From positions 42,464 through 106,463 of the forward strand of contig CAZCHH010000001.1 in NCBI GenBank assembly GCA_964498585.1: DNA of 64,000 bases, given 5' to 3'. The translations under genes and the position numbers were made by a program. The first letter of the stretch is position 1. The number at the start of each line of letters is the position of its first letter. The DNA comes from JAAYJM01 sp964498585 (GTDB lineage Bacteria; Bacteroidota; Ignavibacteria; Kapaibacteriales; UBA2268). Below are positions 9,473 to 17,941 of the stretch, one piece after another. The notes under the pieces were generated by a model. The model searched no databases, had not been told where the DNA came from, and saw only the letters and a program-made list of their open reading frames with translations.

Positions 9473-10567
9473 CTATTTTTCCTCTTTTTCTTTTTCTAAT
9501 ATTTCATTGAGGAATTTTTTTTCTATTTCAGAAAATTTAATTTGTTCCAAAGTCAAATTCGGGTCTGCAATATACCATTTGAATTTTGAAAAAAAGTCCT
9601 GCAATTTCATATCTTTAAAAACATAACCGTGCTGTGCATAAATCATATTTCGTATTAGTTTTAAATCTTCTTTACTTAATTCAATATTATCAAGAAAGCT
9701 TTCTAATGAAAAATATTTTAATGAGTAATAAATCTTTTCAGTTCTTTTATCTAATGGATCAATTAAAAATGAATTTCTATTAATTATACCAAACTCTATA
9801 TCATTTTCTGGTTTGAAGTTAGTAACATCAATCTGTAATTTTCCTGATAAAATTCTAACCATTCTTGTAGCACTGCTGTCAAAATCATAATATTTTTCGT
9901 TAGTAATTTTTCCGGTTCCAATGATAGACCAATCAGCATTTTTTCCAAAAATATCGTTTACATAAAAGTATTTATTATCTCCATAGTCAATTTGAACTGA
10001 TAGATTCTTAATCATACCACCAGCCCATTTTGCTCCGGTTTTTAAAATATAATAATAAATCTCATCTACAACTACATTGGTGGTTCTAAGATAAGAGTAG
10101 CTTTGGTTAATTCTGTTCATTCCGGGCTTAAATGTATATTCAAAAAGATAAACGAAAACACCAGTTTCATCTTGAGTAAAATATAAGTCTTTGGTTTCCT
10201 TAAGCTCACAATCATCACATTTTGCTTTTTTTAACTTGTAAGGAATAATCTTTCCATTTGAAAAGATTTTTAAATCAGAAATTTGGCTGTTATTACAAAC
10301 CTCATCAGCTGCATCTCCTGCTGCTGATGGTGCTTGGAAACCAACAAGCAACTTTCTCTCATTCTTTTCTGGATTATTAAATTCAAAAAGTATATTTACA
10401 GTGCAAATGTCATCTTGAACTTTAAAAGAGAGAATTTCTCTGTCAAGTGATATTTTTGTTTCCTTGGTTGGATAAATTACACCGCCACTCGAAAGATAAA
10501 CTCCATCATTTCCAAATAAAGAAAATGAACTTATGACTATCAAAATAATTATTATTTTTAATTTCAT
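9473..10567 (-). CDS. secreted protein with C-terminal YARHG domain
   Basis: 364 aa. Residues 1-18 form a signal peptide (MKLKIIIILIVISSFSLFG). The middle resembles DUF4424-like proteins (DGVYLSSGGVIYP and the pair CDDC near residues 117-120). The C-terminal 80 residues hold a YARHG domain (RNMIYAQHGYVFKDMKLQDF), an extracellular domain of unknown function found in many bacteria. There is no YPNP sorting domain, so it is probably periplasmic. It converges on the mutS-hicB unit. Confidence 0.75.
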   Translation of the reverse strand: MKLKIIIILIVISSFSLFGNDGVYLSSGGVIYPTKETKISLDREILSFKVQDDICTVNILFEFNNPEKNERKLLVGFQAPSAAGDAADEVCNNSQISDLKIFSNGKIIPYKLKKAKCDDCELKETKDLYFTQDETGVFVYLFEYTFKPGMNRINQSYSYLRTTNVVVDEIYYYILKTGAKWAGGMIKNLSVQIDYGDNKYFYVNDIFGKNADWSIIGTGKITNEKYYDFDSSATRMVRILSGKLQIDVTNFKPENDIEFGIINRNSFLIDPLDKRTEKIYYSLKYFSLESFLDNIELSKEDLKLIRNMIYAQHGYVFKDMKLQDFFSKFKWYIADPNLTLEQIKFSEIEKKFLNEILEKEKEEK

Positions 10568-10732
10568 ATTTTTTACTGAAAAGCCGTTTTATTTCTTAAT
10601 TAATATTATCAATCTACAAACATATCAAATATTTATTTAAATACAAAAAAATATTAAGGAATTTCTAAAAACATAAAATTTATTGTGTAAACTTGACTAA
10701 TTCAGTTGCAATTTCAGAATTTAGGTGAGCTG

Positions 10733-10824
10733 TCTGAACCATGATTTACCTGATTTAAAGATTACTTGATTATCCTTTTCTATATTAATCAAGTAATCCT
10801 TTAATCCTTTAATCAAGGTTCAGA
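10733..10824. repeat. TCTGAACC-family inverted repeat
   Basis: Within the 360-bp gap 10568-10927, which holds no gene. The ends are TCTGAACC and GGTTCAGA. The inner arms, ATTACTTGATTA (10761-10772) and TAATCAAGTAAT (10786-10797), are perfect complements; the region between is imperfect. Related copies lie at 11504-11591 and 59848-59890. Confidence 0.7.
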
Positions 10825-10927
10825 AGATTTTCTTCATTAAATAAAATCACAACTCTAGGAAATTTATTAAAAGAATAAAGAAGAAATGAAAATTTGTAAC
10901 AAAATCAAATTAATTATTCACTTTTTC

Positions 10928-11194
10928 TTATGGAAAGAATTTATAAATTTCTTTTCTATGCATTATTCTTGCGAATTCTATTATACCCTTTTCGAAGAAA
11001 AAGCCAATCCGATAATCAGCTAATTTTATTCTGTAAGCATTTTTAAATCCAGTAATTTTTCTTACCTTTTTTAAATCTGATAATTTTTCTGAATTCTCAA
11101 TTTCTTCAATAATACCAGCCAGTTTCTTCCTTATTTTTACATTATCAATTCTGTCTATATCTTTGCTGAACTTATCAAGAAACTCTACTTTCAT
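10928..11194 (-). CDS. RelE/ParE-superfamily toxin-like protein
   Basis: About 88 aa from the ATG at 11194 (MKVEFLDKF); an alternative ATG at 11206 overlaps the upstream stop and would add MDAK. The sequence follows the RelE/ParE fold: a first strand, two helices (FSKDIDRI, AGIIEEIENS), then KKVRKITGFKNAYRIKLADY and the strand pair RIGFFFEKGIIEFARIMHR ending in KEIYKFFP. Such proteins cleave mRNA on the ribosome (RelE) or poison gyrase (ParE); which applies is not visible. It directly follows a small antitoxin-like gene, the usual order for such pairs. Confidence 0.8.
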   Translation of the reverse strand: MKVEFLDKFSKDIDRIDNVKIRKKLAGIIEEIENSEKLSDLKKVRKITGFKNAYRIKLADYRIGFFFEKGIIEFARIMHRKEIYKFFP

Positions 11195-11195
11195 T

Positions 11196-11393
11196 TTAGC
11201 ATCCAAGTTTTTGCATAATTGATTCTCTGCTTACTTTTTTGCTTCTATCACATTCTTTCATCATTTCACCTAATAAAATATCTTCTTTTTCTTCAGCTGA
11301 TAAAATTTTAGTTTTAATGTTCATTTTAGAAAATAAATCAATAACAAACTCGAAATCTTCTAAATTATTTGGTGTAACAAGAATAGTATCCAT
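11196..11393 (-). CDS. small antitoxin-like protein paired with the RelE/ParE gene
   Basis: 65 aa, acidic and charged, ending essentially at the start of the toxin gene (GGATGCTAAAATG junction). It contains SKMNIKTKILSAEEKEDILL and a C-terminal basic helix, similar to the short antitoxins encoded upstream of ParE/RelE toxins in Bacteroidota. The family assignment rests mainly on position and size. Confidence 0.65.
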   Translation of the reverse strand: MDTILVTPNNLEDFEFVIDLFSKMNIKTKILSAEEKEDILLGEMMKECDRSKKVSRESIMQKLGC

Positions 11394-11503
11394 AATTAAT
11401 TATATTTATTAATAATCTTTTATAACGAAAGACATAACTCAATATTTTTAAATGTTGTATTTTTACATTTCTTATCAAGTGCAAATTGGGAAAGAGGCGA
11501 TAC

Positions 11504-11591
11504 GTCTGAACTATGATTTATATGATTTTTATGATTAAGATGATTTTTCTTATCATTTCTTCATTAAATAAATCAGAAAAATCATAGTTCA
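11504..11591. repeat. TCTGAACT-family inverted repeat
   Basis: Second copy of the element at 10733. It starts GTCTGAACTATGATTTATAT and closes with AAATCATAGTTCA. It occupies part of the gap 11394-11753. A partial third start (GTCTGCACTGTGATTTG) follows at 11601. No gene in this gap. Confidence 0.65.
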
Positions 11592-11693
11592 AAAAGAAAT
11601 GTCTGCACTGTGATTTGTTTAACTCATCTTAGGTATTACCACTTTCAATAATTTAATTTATAATTTGAGTTATTAAATTTTCTCATATTTATT

Positions 11694-11723
11694 TTTGTTA
11701 ATTCAAAAATATTCAATAATTTG
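11694..11723 (+). promoter_or_regulatory. Bacteroidota-type promoter of the subtilase gene
   Basis: TTTG at 11694-11697, a 19-bp spacer, then TAATTTG at 11717-11723 (one T short of TAnnTTTG). Transcription would begin near 11730. An in-frame TTG at 11721 lies inside the -7 box, so the real start must be downstream, at ATG 11754. Confidence 0.55.
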
Positions 11724-11753
11724 CTATTCTTGAATTATACATCAAAAAAATAT

Positions 11754-14700
11754 ATGATAAAAAAATATTTTAAAAATACTTACATAATTACAATTTTACT
11801 ATTTGTTATTTTCGGTCAGGCGGAAAGCAAGCAAATAATTGTAAAATATAAAAATAGTAGTTTATCTCAACAAATTTATTCAATAGATAATAATTCATTC
11901 AAACAAGAATTCTTATTTCAAAATGTTTTAAATAATTTTAAAAAAAATGATGTAAATCTTTCTTTCGATATTCAAAACCAAATTAAAGAATTATCAAATT
12001 ATTATATTTTAAATATACCTGAAAATCTTAATGCCGATAGTGTTTTAAACCTACTTCAAAATGATTTATCAATCGAATCTGCTGAAATAAATAACATATA
12101 TAAAGTAAATCAAACAGAAATAGCAGAGCCAAATGATGAATATTTTAAAGAGCAATGGGGAATAGCGGCTGTAAATTGCAAAAATGCTTGGAAAAAGGCA
12201 AGTGGGAACGGCGTTCTTGTTGGCATCATTGACACTGGAATTGATTACTATCATCTGGATTTAGTTAATCAACTTTGGATAAATAGCGCTGAAGATTTAA
12301 ATAAAAATGGAACATTTGAGCCATGGCATTTTACTGAAGTAAGAAATGGGATAACTGGCGATTTGAACGGAATAGATGATGATGGAAATGGTTTTACTGA
12401 TGATGTGATTGGATATGACTTCGTTGACCAGCAAAATGCTAATATTGGTGATTATTTTGAGCGGGACCCAATTCCTTTTGACGAAATGGGGCATGGAACT
12501 CTTGTCAGCGGAGTAATTGCAGCGCAGTCAAATAATAAAATTGGAATATCCGGAATTGCATATAATTCAAAAATTGTAACTTTAAGAGCATTCGATGCAA
12601 CAGGAAATGCAGAAACTGACGACATTGCTTCCGCTATTATTTATGCAGCTCTCAATAGAATTAAAGTGCTTAATTTTAGCTTCGGCGATAATGTGAATTC
12701 TCCATTACTTCACCAAGCAATAAAATTTGCAAACTCACTTGGCTGCGTAATGATTAGCTCAAAAGGAAATAACGGCTGGGCGTTGCCTCATTTTCCATCG
12801 GACTATCCCGAAGTAATTGCAGTCGGCTCTTCTACTTCATCGAATTACAGAGATATAAGAAGCAATTATGGTTCAAATCTTTCACTTCTTGCACCTGGCT
12901 CAAATATTTTCACAACTAATCTAAATTCATCTTATAAATACGCAAGTGGCACTTCGCTCGCTGCTCCATTTGTTAGTGCTGCCGCTGCTTTGCTTTTTGA
13001 ATTAGACAGCAGTTTGTCCCCTAATGATATAAAAGGAATTTTAGAAGTTACTGCAAAGGATATATATGATGAGGGCTGGGACGAAGAAACCGGCAATGGA
13101 ATTTTAGATATCGGAAAAGCTCTTAATAACATTACAAAAATTGATATATCTATCATAACACCACTGAATTTTTCCGGCTATAATAAAGATAGTATTAGAA
13201 GTATTAATGTAGTCGGCAACATAACTGTTCCTTTGTTTGATAGTTGGGAAATTCTGATTGGCGAATCTTCAAATCCAAAGAATTGGGATATTTTAACTGA
13301 TAATAATTACGAGCAGCAAAAAAATAAAGTATTAGCAACAATCAACATAGAAAATCTTTTAGATACTACTTACACCCTTCAATTACTTATCAAATTAAAA
13401 AATGGTAAATCTATTCAGAAACGTATTGTTTTTTCAGTATATTCAAAAAATTCTGAATTAGAAATCAAGCAGGTATCAAAAATTATGATTTGGAAAGATG
13501 GAAAGCTAACTCCAGCTGTTAGCATTTTTGCCAATTATCCTGTAACATCGAACCTGTTTCTTATATCTGATAACGATACTTTGCTTTATTCAAAAAACTC
13601 CCATTTAAATTCTACTCAAACTTTTTTAATTTCTGAAGGATTAAGCAGTTTTCAAGGAAAAGCAATTATTGTTGCAAAAAGAATCGATGGTAAAACTATA
13701 AGCACAGAAATTGATTTGTCTTATGAAAATCAAGTTGCTCCAATAAACTCTTTCAATTATTTATCTACTGCTTTCCCATCATCATATTTATTAAATCAGG
13801 TAAGTGAAATATATAATGACAAAAAACCAGCAGTAGTAGTTAATGATATGCCATATAATTTTTGGCAGTCAACAAAGATTTACGAATATAACGAGGGGAA
13901 TTTCAATTTAAAGGACTCAATAGATTATTCTTGGATTCCAGTTGCTGTTGGAAAGTCGGAAGATGGCAATACTGAAATACTCGTTAAATCAAGTGGAAAG
14001 ACATTTCTATTTAAATCAAAATCAATTGGAGAAAATCCATTTGCTTCTGTTGCTTTTCGGGATACTTTAAACCATAATCTTTGGGCAGCAGGGCTTTTTG
14101 ATATTAATAAAGATGGGAAAAACGAAATAATTGCTCACTCAGATAGCTCTTTTCATATTTTCTCAAAAATAAATAATGAATATAAGCTAAATACTTCAAC
14201 TCCAGTAAATAATAATTTGATAATGTTAGGTACTTCGCCCGGCTTTGCATTTGAAGACATAGATAATGACGGTATTTTTGAGCTATGTCACAGTAATCCT
14301 TCCGGTAATCTTTTTATCTATAAATATATTAATAATAATTTAGTTCTTTCTTTTATAGATTCCTTAAATTATTCAAACAGTTCACAAAATATTTTAACTT
14401 CAGATATTGATAATGATGGATTTAAAGAGATTTTAATTTTAAGCTATGGCAGCACTTCGCTTTATGGAATTGAAAATGGAGACAATACAGTTTGGAGTTT
14501 AAGATTTTATAAAAAAGTTGAGGATATATATAAAATTCTTCACACAGAGTATTTCTGGGACGTAAAGAGCGGCGCTACTTCAAATGGAATTTCATTTAGA
14601 AATGGTATTGCCTCCGGCGATGTTGATGATGATAATATTGATGAAATAATAGTTACTACTTTCCCAAATCTTTACGTTTTTAAATGGAATAATGAGATTA

Positions 14701-16019
14701 ACAAATTAAATCCGATTTGGTATTATCCGAATGCAATGTCCAATTCAGCAATAATCTATGATTTCAATAAAAATGGAATTAATGAGATTTGTTTTTCATC
14801 TTTTAACAATACTTTATGCTATGAATTTGATAAAAATAGCGACTCTCCAACTCCACCTTTGGATTTAGATGGTTGGGTAGGTAATTCTTCAAATGTTTAT
14901 TTGAAGTGGAATGGCTCAAGCGATGCTCAATATTACGAAATTTTTCAAGTATTAGAAAATAATGGAAATTATGAATTAATACCGATAGGAACAAGTGATA
15001 CTACTCATTTTAACTTTATAGCTGAAGCAAATAAAAAACTAATGTTTGTTGTAACTGCATATAATGAAAATTTTTCAATTCCAAGAAGCAAATATTCTAA
15101 TTTAAAATATATTTTAACATTTCCACAGATAGAGCCACTCAGCATTATTCCGGTTGATACAAATTCATTGCTAATTGAATTTTCAGGAAAGCTGCCGGGA
15201 AAGTTAATAGAAAATTCTATATTCTGGTTTAATATTAATGATGAAATAATAATACCATATCAACTACTATTGGCAAACGACAGCAGTTATTTGGTATCAT
15301 TTGAAAATATTTTGCCAAAAGGAGAGCATACAGTAGATATTTTAACCTTTCGGGATTTTTATGGAAATTGGTCAATAGAAAAAACTTTAAATTTCGTATG
15401 GACTTTACCACTAAATCCTATCGAAGAAATGTATTTAACAAAATTAAATGCTATTTCCAATTATTATTTAGAATTGGAATTTTCAGCAGAAATAGAAAGA
15501 AATTCAGCAACAAATATAGATAACTATTATTTACATCCCAATGGAAAAATAGAGCATATTTCATTAATTGAAAATAATCCCAAAACAGTTGCTATAGATT
15601 TATCCCCAACTGAAGCTATTGGAGCATTAGGAAAAACGTATTATTTAACAGCAAAAAATGTAAACTCAACAGATGGAATTCCAATAACAAACGGAGCCGG
15701 CAATACATTATCTTTTATTTTTTCAACTAATAATTTAGATAACTGCTTCATTTATCCAAATCCAATTAGATATAGCGAAAGAAATGATATTTATTTTGGA
15801 AATTTAACAAAATATGCTATAATAAAAATTTATGATTTAGAAGGTAAGTTATTAAAAACGATAGAAACAAGCGAACAAACAGGCGGAGCATACTGGAATG
15901 GACTTGATAAAAACAATCAAGAGTTAAAACCGGGAATTTATCTTTTTAATGTTGTTGGTTATGATAAAAATAATAAAGAAATAGAATCGACATTAAAAAA
16001 ATTTGCAATAATTCAATAA
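11754..16019 (+). CDS. secreted subtilisin-like serine protease with FG-GAP-type repeats and T9SS sorting domain
   Basis: A 1421-aa exported S8 peptidase. ATG 11754 gives a proper signal peptide (MIKKYFKNTYIITILLFVIF, cleaved near GQAES). A propeptide follows, then the catalytic domain with the full triad: Asp160 (GIIDTGIDYYH), His247 (MGHGTLVSG) and Ser401 (ASGTSLAAPF). The middle carries FG-GAP/VCBS-like Asp-rich repeats (LFDINKDGKNEIIAH, FEDIDNDGIFEL, TSDIDNDGFKEILIL), a calcium-binding propeller type. A fibronectin-like region (about 1045-1130) follows. The C-terminus has a type A T9SS domain with FIYPNPI and LKPGIYLFNV. It probably acts at the cell surface or is released. A TTG 33 nt upstream lies in the promoter and is not used. 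Confidence 0.9.
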   Translation: MIKKYFKNTYIITILLFVIFGQAESKQIIVKYKNSSLSQQIYSIDNNSFKQEFLFQNVLNNFKKNDVNLSFDIQNQIKELSNYYILNIPENLNADSVLNLLQNDLSIESAEINNIYKVNQTEIAEPNDEYFKEQWGIAAVNCKNAWKKASGNGVLVGIIDTGIDYYHLDLVNQLWINSAEDLNKNGTFEPWHFTEVRNGITGDLNGIDDDGNGFTDDVIGYDFVDQQNANIGDYFERDPIPFDEMGHGTLVSGVIAAQSNNKIGISGIAYNSKIVTLRAFDATGNAETDDIASAIIYAALNRIKVLNFSFGDNVNSPLLHQAIKFANSLGCVMISSKGNNGWALPHFPSDYPEVIAVGSSTSSNYRDIRSNYGSNLSLLAPGSNIFTTNLNSSYKYASGTSLAAPFVSAAAALLFELDSSLSPNDIKGILEVTAKDIYDEGWDEETGNGILDIGKALNNITKIDISIITPLNFSGYNKDSIRSINVVGNITVPLFDSWEILIGESSNPKNWDILTDNNYEQQKNKVLATINIENLLDTTYTLQLLIKLKNGKSIQKRIVFSVYSKNSELEIKQVSKIMIWKDGKLTPAVSIFANYPVTSNLFLISDNDTLLYSKNSHLNSTQTFLISEGLSSFQGKAIIVAKRIDGKTISTEIDLSYENQVAPINSFNYLSTAFPSSYLLNQVSEIYNDKKPAVVVNDMPYNFWQSTKIYEYNEGNFNLKDSIDYSWIPVAVGKSEDGNTEILVKSSGKTFLFKSKSIGENPFASVAFRDTLNHNLWAAGLFDINKDGKNEIIAHSDSSFHIFSKINNEYKLNTSTPVNNNLIMLGTSPGFAFEDIDNDGIFELCHSNPSGNLFIYKYINNNLVLSFIDSLNYSNSSQNILTSDIDNDGFKEILILSYGSTSLYGIENGDNTVWSLRFYKKVEDIYKILHTEYFWDVKSGATSNGISFRNGIASGDVDDDNIDEIIVTTFPNLYVFKWNNEINKLNPIWYYPNAMSNSAIIYDFNKNGINEICFSSFNNTLCYEFDKNSDSPTPPLDLDGWVGNSSNVYLKWNGSSDAQYYEIFQVLENNGNYELIPIGTSDTTHFNFIAEANKKLMFVVTAYNENFSIPRSKYSNLKYILTFPQIEPLSIIPVDTNSLLIEFSGKLPGKLIENSIFWFNINDEIIIPYQLLLANDSSYLVSFENILPKGEHTVDILTFRDFYGNWSIEKTLNFVWTLPLNPIEEMYLTKLNAISNYYLELEFSAEIERNSATNIDNYYLHPNGKIEHISLIENNPKTVAIDLSPTEAIGALGKTYYLTAKNVNSTDGIPITNGAGNTLSFIFSTNNLDNCFIYPNPIRYSERNDIYFGNLTKYAIIKIYDLEGKLLKTIETSEQTGGAYWNGLDKNNQELKPGIYLFNVVGYDKNNKEIESTLKKFAIIQ

Positions 16020-16130
16020 AAATTGAATTTTTTTTAATAAAATAATAAAAGAATTATTATTTTATAAAATATTTTATTAATTTTGAAATTTATATAAAAA
16101 ATATTTTATTTTAATATACTGGTGCCCCAA

Positions 16131-17741
16131 ATGGATAATGTAGAAATTGTGAATACCACAAGCGAGAATGAATTAACAAATCAAGAAACCCAAGCAACAC
16201 AACCAGAAACTTCTCAGGAAGCATCTTCTGAAGCTATGAATGAACAAGAAAGTAACATAGCAACTGAGGCAGCTCCTCAACCCGTTGTAACTGAGCAACC
16301 TGTTGTAACTGAGCAACCTGTTGTAACTGAGCAAGCAGAAAGTTCAGAAGTGAAAGAAAGCCCTGTTGCCGAAATTAAAGAAGGAGAAGATACTACGGTT
16401 CCTGTTGAAGTTGCTGCTAAATCTGAAATTGTTGAAACAGTTACTGAAACTGCATCAGTTGAAGAAGATTTAGCTAAATTAAAAGATGTGGTAATTGAAA
16501 CTGAACTTGAAGAAGTGGACAAGAAATCTGCAAGGCATCAGCATTTCGAAAATGTATATCAGCAGCTTAAATTAGCTAAAGAAAACAATGAAAGTATTGA
16601 AGTCTTTGTTAAAAGCAGAATAAAAGGTGGTTTACGCGTAATTTATAAGGAAATGCCTCTCTTTTTGCCAGCATCTCATTTTTCAATGAAAAGAATTCCT
16701 TTAGAGCAGGATTTAAGAGATGTTTGCGGAAAAACTATTGACGTAACAATTCACGAGCTCGAAGAAAAAGAAGATGGAAGAAAAACTATTATCGTAAGTC
16801 GCAAACAACATCTTTTAAAGAACACCTGGGAAATATTAAATATTGGTGATTTAATTGAAGGAAAAGTATCTTCAGTTACTTCTTTTGGTGTTTTTGTCGA
16901 TATCGGTGGTGTAGAAGGGCTTATACACATATCACGTCTTTCTCAGGTAAGAACAGATGACCCATCAAAACTATTCAAACGCGGCGATACTATCCGTGCC
17001 GTTGTTGTAGAATTAGATAAAGAACGCGGAAGAATAGGACTTAGCAGAAAGGAAACCGAGGAATCACCTTGGCAAAATATTGAACAAGAATTTCCAGTCG
17101 GCTCTGTTCATTCCGGAAAAGTTCGCAGATTTACTGACTTCGGTGCCTATTTAGAATTACGCCCAGGGATTGACGGACTTTTACGTACAGGTGAAATGTC
17201 TTGGACAAAAAGAGTTCGTAAGCCATCTGAATTGTTTAAAGTTGGTGATTCTATTAACGTAAGTATTCTGTCTATTTCTGAAGAAAAACGTACTATATCT
17301 TTAAGCTTAAAACGAACACTACCAAATCCCTGGAAAGAAATTTCAGAAAAATACTCTGTCGGAAAAGAATTTGAAGGGATTGTTTCCTTTGTTATGCAAA
17401 AAGGTGCTATTGTTACTATTAACGATGAACTTGATGGTTTTATGCCCAGAAGCAAAATGAAAAATATGGGAAACGGAAATAAAATTCCTTATCAGGCAGG
17501 AGATAAAATTGCTGTTACTATAGCTGATATTGTACCTGATGAAGAATCCTTGATTTTAGCTCCTGTAAATGAAAAACCTGTTGCTTCTCATATCAATCAA
17601 GACAGACCTCAAAAAAGAGGTAATAAATCAACTAATTCTATTCCACAGGCGGATAAAGCTAAAGGAAACGAATCCGGTACTTTCACTTTTGGAGATATGC
17701 TTTCTGAACAAATGAAAGATTCTCTTATTATTCAACCCTAA
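16131..17741 (+). CDS. rpsA: 30S ribosomal protein S1
   Basis: Four S1 RNA-binding domains follow a long acidic N-terminal extension (about 1-130), totalling 536 aa. The core repeats begin at VFVKSRIKGGLRVIY, LIEGKVSSVTSFGVFVDIGG, SGKVRRFTDFGAYLEL and FEGIVSFVMQKGAIV. S1 brings mRNA to the ribosome. The extension has a perfect hexapeptide repeat (three VVTEQP-type units), encoded by an 18-bp tandem repeat at 16281-16334. I chose ATG 16131; a GTG at 16122 adds only three residues. Neither start has a clear Shine-Dalgarno, as is common in this phylum. A TAATTTTG -7 box sits at 16078-16085. A strong terminator follows. Confidence 0.93.
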   Translation: MDNVEIVNTTSENELTNQETQATQPETSQEASSEAMNEQESNIATEAAPQPVVTEQPVVTEQPVVTEQAESSEVKESPVAEIKEGEDTTVPVEVAAKSEIVETVTETASVEEDLAKLKDVVIETELEEVDKKSARHQHFENVYQQLKLAKENNESIEVFVKSRIKGGLRVIYKEMPLFLPASHFSMKRIPLEQDLRDVCGKTIDVTIHELEEKEDGRKTIIVSRKQHLLKNTWEILNIGDLIEGKVSSVTSFGVFVDIGGVEGLIHISRLSQVRTDDPSKLFKRGDTIRAVVVELDKERGRIGLSRKETEESPWQNIEQEFPVGSVHSGKVRRFTDFGAYLELRPGIDGLLRTGEMSWTKRVRKPSELFKVGDSINVSILSISEEKRTISLSLKRTLPNPWKEISEKYSVGKEFEGIVSFVMQKGAIVTINDELDGFMPRSKMKNMGNGNKIPYQAGDKIAVTIADIVPDEESLILAPVNEKPVASHINQDRPQKRGNKSTNSIPQADKAKGNESGTFTFGDMLSEQMKDSLIIQP

Positions 17742-17811
17742 TAAGATAGTGAAACAAGTATTAACTTGTATAGTATAAACGGATTCTAATATTGAATAAA
17801 TATTTTTTAAA

Positions 17812-17854
17812 AAAAGGGATAGTATTTAAAATGGACTTTATTTCTATCCCTTTT
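17812..17854 (+). terminator. intrinsic terminator of rpsA
   Basis: Stem AAAAGGGATAG (17812-17822) with CTATCCCTTTT (17844-17854), 11 bp perfect, 21-nt loop, with T residues at the end of the stem. Confidence 0.75.
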
Positions 17855-17941
17855 ATATAATATGATTTCTAGTTAAAATAGTAACTTATTAGATATTATT
17901 TTGTTATATTTGTTAAGAAGAAAATAATTATAGGAGATAAA

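Noticed and set aside
11721..11753. TTG start of the subtilase at 11721
   Set aside because: The TTG lies in the promoter -7 box, upstream of the likely transcription start.
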